Of a DNA stretch of 64,000 bases, positions 58,168 to 64,000 are shown in pieces. The notes under the pieces were generated by a model. It was given only the letters and a program-made list of their open reading frames with translations, ran no database searches and was not told the origin of the DNA. Location: contig CAAFMS010000010.1 in NCBI GenBank assembly GCA_900764105.1, positions 186,001 to 250,000 on the forward strand, given 5' to 3'. The DNA is from Clostridia bacterium (GTDB lineage: Bacteria > Bacillota > Clostridia > Christensenellales > Borkfalkiaceae). Positions within the stretch are counted from its first letter, which is position 1. Each line of letters begins with the position of its first letter. The translations under genes and the position numbers were made by a program.

Positions 58168-61100
58168 ATGAAAAAAAGCATCAGAAAATTTGTTGCGATT
58201 ATGGCGATTGTTCTGGCGTTCTGCTTTGCGCTTACCGCGTGCCGCGGCGCGACGGATTCGGAGAGCGGCTCGACCGAATCGACCTCTTCTTCGAGCGCGG
58301 GGAAAGTGTCGATTACTTTCTCGTGCGGAGAAAGCCTAACTATGAACGAATGGGAAACAATGCGCGTCACGGCTACGGCGTCCGATAAATCTTCGGTAAC
58401 GCTTACCGCGGACGACAGCTCCGTTCTTTATCTTCGCGGAACCAGCGTAACCGCTTTGAAAGCGGGCACGACAACTATTACCGCAAAGACGAAAACCGGC
58501 AGCGCGACTGCGAAACTTAAAGTAACGGTAAACGAAAAAGCTGAAAATCGGCCCGTTCTTTCCGTTATCGGTAACGGCGATATCGCTCTCGGCGAAACTT
58601 CGCAATTCAGCGCGAGCCTTTCGGGCGTGGACGCTGCGGATTACGTCGTTCAGTACGCGATTGCGGATCCCGCTATCGCAAGCGTAGACGCGGAAGGAAC
58701 GGTTACGGCGCTCGCTTCGGGCAGAACCAAGCTCACCGCCACCACGACTTATCGTTCCGTTCAGTTCAAAGCCGAAAAAGACATAATCGTCGAAAAAGAA
58801 ATCAAGGTGATTTTCGCCGAAGGCGCAACGGAAGCAAAACTTGCCGTTTCCGCCCTTAAAGAAGGCCTCGAAGGCGAATATTCCTTAGAAATCAACGGTA
58901 AGGCTTATACGGCAGACGAGAACGGCGACATCACTCTCGCGAAAGCCGATTTCAACGTTTCGGGCAAGAACCTTTTCGACGGTAAAATCACGCAGGGAAC
59001 TACCGTTTACACGTTCAGAGTAGCGGTGTTCTTTATGGAAAATCCGTCGATTTATCAGAACGGCGAGGCGATTACTCCCAACGAAAACGGAGAATACGTT
59101 GTAGATAAAACCAAACCCGCCGACGAAAACGGACTTCGCTGGATAACTTTCGACAACGCAGAGACAATGCTCGATATGGGCTATGAGCTTTTGAAGATCA
59201 GAGTTAAGTTCAATGCGTTCTGTTCGTTGACGGCAGGAATAGTCGATTCCACGTTAGCTGATTATGATTACAATTTCGGTTATAAATATAACGAACCCGA
59301 AACGGGCGATCTCGTATGGTTCTTCTGGCATAACGAATACGAATACACCAACGCCGAAAGCGTCAAAGTAACAGAGGGTTACGGCGGAGCTATGAAGCCC
59401 GCTTATCACGGACCTTACGGATACGGATATTTAAAGATTCTCGACGCAAACGGCGATCTTCTTCTCGATTACTATAATAAACAGATTACGGACGCTGCGG
59501 GTACTCACGGCAATTGGTCGGATTATATATCTCCTCTTGCTCTCAATACCGAATATATTTTCCTTCTCGATATAAGCAAAACTCACGACGTTTCTTTCAG
59601 CGGTCTCGACGACGCCGTTATCACGGGCTTCGAATGGGCTAAGAAAGAAGAAACGACCGTTGCTTTCGAAAACGAGTCGATTTCCGTAGAAGAATGGGTG
59701 GAAACCGAAGTTAAGGCAACCACGAACGACGGTTCCGCCGTTGTATACACGGTAAGCGACCCCTCGGTTCTCTACGTTTCGGGCAACAAAATCGTCGGCT
59801 TGAAGGCGGGAAGCACAAAGGTTATCGCTACGGCTAACGGCAAAAAAGCAGAGCTTAACGTTACCGTAAACGAACAAGCCGCAAATCGTCCTGCAGTCGA
59901 ATTTGAGGGATTGGAAATCGAACAGCTCGGTTCGGGCAATCTCGGAGCGACTCTTAAAGTCGGCGGTAATACGCTTGCGGCAGACAAATACACTCTCGAA
60001 TATACTGCGGCGGAAAACGACGTAATCTCGATTGTCGGCAGCGTTGTCGCAGGGCTTAAGACCGGCGAGGTCGACGTTACCGCAAAAATCACTTACTGCG
60101 GAAAAGAATTTACTAAAACCGTTAAAGTAACGGTTAAAAAAGCCGAGGAGCCCGTCGATCCCTCGATCGGCAAGCTTTATCAGGGCGGCGAGGAACTTAC
60201 TCCCGACGAAAACGGATGTTACGTTATGGATACGAGCAAGGAGAGCAACACTCTGACATTCGATCCTTTTGCAACGAAGAGCGCGCTCGGATATAAGAAA
60301 ATCCGTTTCACCGTTAAATTCAGCGAAATAACAAACGACAATATTACGCTTGGAAAAGCCGGCGGATTCTCGTTCGGTTACAAATACGGAAGCATTTCGG
60401 TCGGTTGGTTTAACCGTTATGTAAACAGTAAAGGTAAAGAAGAAGGCGCATATGCAGGCGCGTTCGCAGGCAGCTCTGATTCGCCTAATGCTCCGGCATA
60501 TCTCAGAGTTTATAACGCCGCAGGCGAAAAGATTTTCGAGCATTATACCTTTACAGGTTGGTCTTCGACTACATCGACTACATCTGATAGTGGTTACGGA
60601 TATATTCCCGCGCTCGAAACGAATACCGCATACACTTTCGAAATCGATATCGAACAGACGGGCGACGTAACTCTTCTCGGATTCAACAAGGCTACGTTCA
60701 CCGCTATTAAGTGGGTAAACTTCGATAAAACCGAAGTAACCTTCGATAAAGAAAGCGTTGAAGCGGACGAATGGACGGAATTCGGTTTCTCGGCTGTTTC
60801 CAACGACGGCTCGGATATCGAATTAACTTCCGATAACGAAGAGGTTCTCCTTGTGAAAGGCAACAAAGCTATCGGTATCAAGGCGGGCGCGGCTAACATC
60901 GTTGCAACGGCGAACGGCGTAACGGTTAAGCTTCCCGTAACAATAAAAGAAAACGCGGTTAACCGCCCCGTCGTCGAAGCAGGCAACGTTGAGCTTAGCG
61001 AGCTTGAAACCGTTGCTATAAACGCGGCGTTCAAAGTAGGCGGAGCGGCTCTTTCCGAAAACGCGTATACGATTGCGTATACCTCCGAAGACGCTGAAAT

Positions 61101-62787
61101 TATCGCTGTCGCGGGCAAAGAAATCACCGCTTTGAAGGCGGGCGAAGCTACGGTTACCGTAACCGTTACTTTCTGGGGCAAAACTTTCACGGCAGACGTT
61201 GCCGTAAAGGTAAACGCTGCCGAGAAACCCGTCGATCCGTCCGCAGGTAAACTTTTCCAGGGCGGAGAAGAAGTTGCGGCGGCTGAAGACGGAAGCGTAA
61301 CTCCCGACGCGACAAACGCCGATAAAACTCTTAAATTCGACGCGTACGCCGTTAAGAGCGCGCTCGGAATGAGAAGAATTCGTTTCACGGTTAAGTTCAA
61401 AGCGTTCTCGGCGAACGTAGTTCAGAACGGTTACGAGTTCGGTTACAGATATAATTCCATAAACGTGCTTTTCGATAACGATTATGCCGACGGAATGTAC
61501 GCGGGCGCGCTTGCGGCAGACGGTAGCCCCACCGAATACGGCTACGTAAGAATTTACGACAATACCGGAGCGTTGTATTTTGAACATTATAATTGTCCTA
61601 ACTGGTCGTCCTCGGGCTTCGGATATGTAAGCGCGCTTGCGCTCGATACCGAATATACTTTTGATATCGATACCGAAAAGACGGGCGACATAACCCTTTA
61701 CGGTTTCGAAAACGCCGTATTCACCAAGATCGAATGGGTAGATTATAACAAAACCGAAATTACTTTCAACAAAGAAAACGTTGAAGCGGACGAATGGACG
61801 GAATTCGATTTCTCGGCAACTACCAACGATTTATCGACCCTTACTTTCACTTCCGATAACGAAGAAATCCTTGTCGTTAAAGGAAACAAAGCTATCGGCG
61901 TAAGCGCGGGCGCTGCGAATATCGTTGCGAAGAACTCCGCAGGCAAAACCGCGCTTCTTCCCGTAACGATAACCGAAAACGCGGCAAAACGCCCCGTTTT
62001 AACGGCTGTTCCCGAAAAAACTTCTGTCGAGGTTCTCGAGAACGCGGTTATCAACGCTCAGCTTAAAATAGGCGAAACGGTTGTTTCCGCTTCCGAATAC
62101 ACGCTTCACGCGGTTTCCGATAACGAAGCCGTAAAGCTTGAAAACGGTAAGGTTATAGGCGTGAGCGAAGGTCAGGCGAAAGTCACCGTAACCGCAACTT
62201 ACTACGGAAAAGAGTTTACCGCGCAGTTCGATATCGCCGTCGTAGCGGCGGCAGACCCGACCAAGGGTAAACTCTTCCAGAACGGCAAAGAAATAGTAGC
62301 GGACGCGGACGGCAATTACAAAGTAGACACGACCGTTGCGGGCGACGCCAACGGACTTCATTGGCTCACAGTTGATACGACGAAGACGGCTTCTTATGAT
62401 TACCTTCGTTTCACCGTAACGTTCGATTCTTTCCCGTCCTACAAGAAGATGACCACTTCGCAGTACGATTATAACTTCGGTTATAACTACGGATCGGTAA
62501 CGGCTTTCTGGGATAATATTTACCCGAGCGGCGGCTTCGGCGGCGCTTTGGGCGCAGATGGCGGGGCAAACGGAATTTATTATTGGAATGTTTACACCGC
62601 TGCCGATAACAATAAGGTTCTTAATTTGATGTCGGCTACGAAATGGTCTCCGTATTATACGTTGCAGACGGGTGTTGAATATATTTTCGAATTCAACGTA
62701 AAAGCTATGGGCGAAAGCTTCACTTTGGCAGGCTTCGAAACGGCGACAATCAAAAATATTACCTGGGCAGAGGCTCTTCTCGGTTAA
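58168..62787 (+). CDS. Giant lipoprotein with Ig-like (BIG2) and repeated beta domains
   Basis: 1539 residues from ATG 58168 (GGAGG upstream; ATG 58156 contains that RBS). Lipobox LTAC (Cys25), Ser-rich linker, then BIG2-type Ig domains (VTALKAGTTTITAKTKTGSATAK and repeats such as VVAGLKTGEVDVTAKITYCGK). Four copies of a domain start near residues 292, 668, 1027 and 1366 (each opening with [YF]Q[NG]G..). They share FGYKY, a GYGYVRIYD-like strand and a closing L.T.Y.F..DI...GD..L.GF..A.....W motif. Pairs of Ig domains separate them. Likely extended surface adhesin or glycan-binding protein. Confidence 0.85.
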   Translation: MKKSIRKFVAIMAIVLAFCFALTACRGATDSESGSTESTSSSSAGKVSITFSCGESLTMNEWETMRVTATASDKSSVTLTADDSSVLYLRGTSVTALKAGTTTITAKTKTGSATAKLKVTVNEKAENRPVLSVIGNGDIALGETSQFSASLSGVDAADYVVQYAIADPAIASVDAEGTVTALASGRTKLTATTTYRSVQFKAEKDIIVEKEIKVIFAEGATEAKLAVSALKEGLEGEYSLEINGKAYTADENGDITLAKADFNVSGKNLFDGKITQGTTVYTFRVAVFFMENPSIYQNGEAITPNENGEYVVDKTKPADENGLRWITFDNAETMLDMGYELLKIRVKFNAFCSLTAGIVDSTLADYDYNFGYKYNEPETGDLVWFFWHNEYEYTNAESVKVTEGYGGAMKPAYHGPYGYGYLKILDANGDLLLDYYNKQITDAAGTHGNWSDYISPLALNTEYIFLLDISKTHDVSFSGLDDAVITGFEWAKKEETTVAFENESISVEEWVETEVKATTNDGSAVVYTVSDPSVLYVSGNKIVGLKAGSTKVIATANGKKAELNVTVNEQAANRPAVEFEGLEIEQLGSGNLGATLKVGGNTLAADKYTLEYTAAENDVISIVGSVVAGLKTGEVDVTAKITYCGKEFTKTVKVTVKKAEEPVDPSIGKLYQGGEELTPDENGCYVMDTSKESNTLTFDPFATKSALGYKKIRFTVKFSEITNDNITLGKAGGFSFGYKYGSISVGWFNRYVNSKGKEEGAYAGAFAGSSDSPNAPAYLRVYNAAGEKIFEHYTFTGWSSTTSTTSDSGYGYIPALETNTAYTFEIDIEQTGDVTLLGFNKATFTAIKWVNFDKTEVTFDKESVEADEWTEFGFSAVSNDGSDIELTSDNEEVLLVKGNKAIGIKAGAANIVATANGVTVKLPVTIKENAVNRPVVEAGNVELSELETVAINAAFKVGGAALSENAYTIAYTSEDAEIIAVAGKEITALKAGEATVTVTVTFWGKTFTADVAVKVNAAEKPVDPSAGKLFQGGEEVAAAEDGSVTPDATNADKTLKFDAYAVKSALGMRRIRFTVKFKAFSANVVQNGYEFGYRYNSINVLFDNDYADGMYAGALAADGSPTEYGYVRIYDNTGALYFEHYNCPNWSSSGFGYVSALALDTEYTFDIDTEKTGDITLYGFENAVFTKIEWVDYNKTEITFNKENVEADEWTEFDFSATTNDLSTLTFTSDNEEILVVKGNKAIGVSAGAANIVAKNSAGKTALLPVTITENAAKRPVLTAVPEKTSVEVLENAVINAQLKIGETVVSASEYTLHAVSDNEAVKLENGKVIGVSEGQAKVTVTATYYGKEFTAQFDIAVVAAADPTKGKLFQNGKEIVADADGNYKVDTTVAGDANGLHWLTVDTTKTASYDYLRFTVTFDSFPSYKKMTTSQYDYNFGYNYGSVTAFWDNIYPSGGFGGALGADGGANGIYYWNVYTAADNNKVLNLMSATKWSPYYTLQTGVEYIFEFNVKAMGESFTLAGFETATIKNITWAEALLG

Positions 62788-62827
62788 AATCGGTTAAAAG
62801 AAGAAACATCAGCCTACAAAACTTAAA

Positions 62828-62861
62828 TTTTGCCTTTCCCGAAATCTTTCGGGAAAGGCAA
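62828..62861. terminator. 16-bp perfect hairpin after the giant lipoprotein
   Basis: TTTGCCTTTCCCGAAA / TTTCGGGAAAGGCAAA with loop TC, 41 bp past the stop. The downstream side is A-rich, not T-rich, so termination on the plus strand is uncertain; it may stabilise the transcript 3' end. Confidence 0.55.
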
Positions 62862-62926
62862 AAAATAAATAAAAACAACGAAAACAGGTCGATTTTAAAG
62901 AAAAATCGCCGTTTTGAGAGTAAAAA

Positions 62927-64000
62927 TGATTACATTTGCAGTTTTAGGATTAGGTAACAGAGGCTCGGTTTATTCAAACAACATAGTAAAACACGACAAT
63001 GCGAAGATAGTTTCCGTTTGCGATATTTCCCCCGCGAGCCTTAAGCAGGCAAAGGAACTTTACGGCGTTAAGGACGAAGAGCTTTTTTCAAGCGAGGAAA
63101 AGTTTTTCGAGAAAAAGCGCGCGGACGTTTTAATCGTAGCCACGCTCGACGGACTTCATTGCAGACAGACCGTAAAAGCTTTGTCGCTCGGTTACGACGT
63201 GCTTCTGGAAAAGCCCGTTGCTCCCACAATGAAAGAGTGCGACGAAATTTACGCCGCCGCTAAAAAGTTTGGACGTGACGTGGTGGTCTGCCACAATCTC
63301 CGTTACACTCCGTTTTACCAGAAACTGAAAACCCTTATCGCCGACGGCGTTATAGGCGAAGTATTAAGCGTGGAGCAGGCGGAAAACGTTGCTTACAGTC
63401 ATTATATGTGCAGTTTTATCCGCGGCAAATGGCATAGCTCAAAGGAAACAAGCCCGATAATTTTGCAGAAATGTTGTCACGACCTCGATATAATTTCCTG
63501 GTTCGTCGGCAAAAAGGACGAAAGGGAAGAATCGTTCGGAACGCTCGAGTTTTACACGAAAGAGCATAAACCCGAGGGAACGCCCGAAAGGTGCTTGGAC
63601 TGCAAATTGAAAGACTGCCGTTACAACGCTTACGAATTTTCGGTTAAAGCCCCGGGAACGCTTTGCGTGCCTTACGGTTTCGAGTTCACACCCGAAAATA
63701 TAGCGAACTTTTTGCGCCCCGAGGATAATCTTTACGGGCAGTGCGTGTTTGCTTGCCCCAACGACGTTTGCGACCGTCAGACGGTCAGCGTTTTTTTCGA
63801 CGGCGGCGTTACCGCAAACCTTCTGATGCACGGCTTTTCGCTTTACGAAACTTACCGCATAACAAGGGTTTTCGGTAGTAAAGGAAAGCTCAGCGGCAGG
63901 CTCGAGGACGGCGCGATAAGGCTTTCGCTTTTCGACGGTACCGATAAAATCATAGACGTGAACGAGGAAATCGAGGATAAGGAAAGCCACAGCGGCGGAG
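62927..64000 (+). CDS. Gfo/Idh/MocA-family oxidoreductase (cut by window end)
   Basis: 358 codons with no stop before the window ends. FAVLGLGNRGSVYSNNI is the NAD-binding loop, LIVATLDGLHCRQTVKAL and DVLLEKPVAPTMKECD hold the EKP motif, and KCCHDLDIISWFVG matches the active-site Cys/His...D segment. A Cys cluster (RCLDCKLKDCRYNA) resembles a zinc site found in some sugar-cleaving members. It likely acts on the imported sugar. RBS weak (GAGAG). Confidence 0.9.

Noticed and set aside
59431..60543. Long antisense frames across the giant lipoprotein
   Set aside because: They mirror the repeat structure of the coding strand and lack starts with RBS.

Overview
The window reads as a chromosome segment of an uncultured member of the Bacillota, most likely class Clostridia (a gut lineage such as Christensenellales is a guess). 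The evidence is spoVG, the pta-ackA-DUF177-rpmF order beside a divergent tmcAL, cdaA, a NadD-YqeK fusion, rnr-smpB next to ssrA, and SD-type genes with sigma-A-like promoters. No rRNA, CRISPR array or complete insertion sequence is visible.

Layout. 1-20.96 kb is mostly housekeeping: nth-obgE-yhbY, nadD/yqeK-rsfS, a degenerate DeoC-like protein, an MDR dehydrogenase lacking its usual catalytic-zinc motif, rpmE, a DUF1385-PrmC fusion with prfA, tmcAL facing pta-ackA-yceD-rpmF, an EamA transporter, spoVG, murC and an RbsD/FucU mutarotase. 20.98-24.57 kb is a small accessory block. It has two XRE repressors with palindromic operators, an orphan gene, a three-gene unknown operon and a Phd/RelE toxin-antitoxin pair, and its core is flanked by two copies of one hairpin. 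24.8-25.33 kb is a six-tRNA operon on the minus strand (Gly, Arg, His, Gln, Lys, Lys).

25.4-43.1 kb returns to core genes: asd, an RNase H1 with an RnlA-like tail, a CdaR/PucR regulator, an S41 protease, a probable 6S RNA on the minus strand, an MBL hydrolase with ComEC, holA, cdaA, a 36-residue membrane peptide coupled to aspartokinase, a VWA lipoprotein, secG, rnr, smpB, a Gpi18-like glycosyltransferase, GtrA and tmRNA. 43.05-46.3 kb is accessory: the tmRNA 3' end and terminator are duplicated around a MITE-like element, followed by a minus-strand cassette of a secreted protein and two paralogous 42-residue peptides. 46.36-47.95 kb encodes an XRE-ADP-ribosylglycohydrolase fusion. From 48.99 kb to the end lies a carbohydrate locus: lipoprotein glycosidase-like protein, PhnP-like hydrolase, AraC regulator, ABC binding protein and two permeases, two large lipoproteins sharing a repeated beta domain, and a Gfo/Idh/MocA oxidoreductase cut by the window end.

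The signals I think deserve most attention are these. (1) A 13-bp word, TAATCGACTTATA, occurs 8 times exactly and about twice more with one change, in different reading frames and between genes. (2) Several core genes have a -10 box ending 5-14 nt before the start codon, so their mRNAs are predicted leaderless or nearly so. (3) The 42-residue peptide pair flanks a secreted protein, with an ATGA overlap on one side. (4) An RNase H1 carries an RnlA-like domain with no histidine. (5) The tmRNA 3' end is duplicated, which looks like an integration scar.
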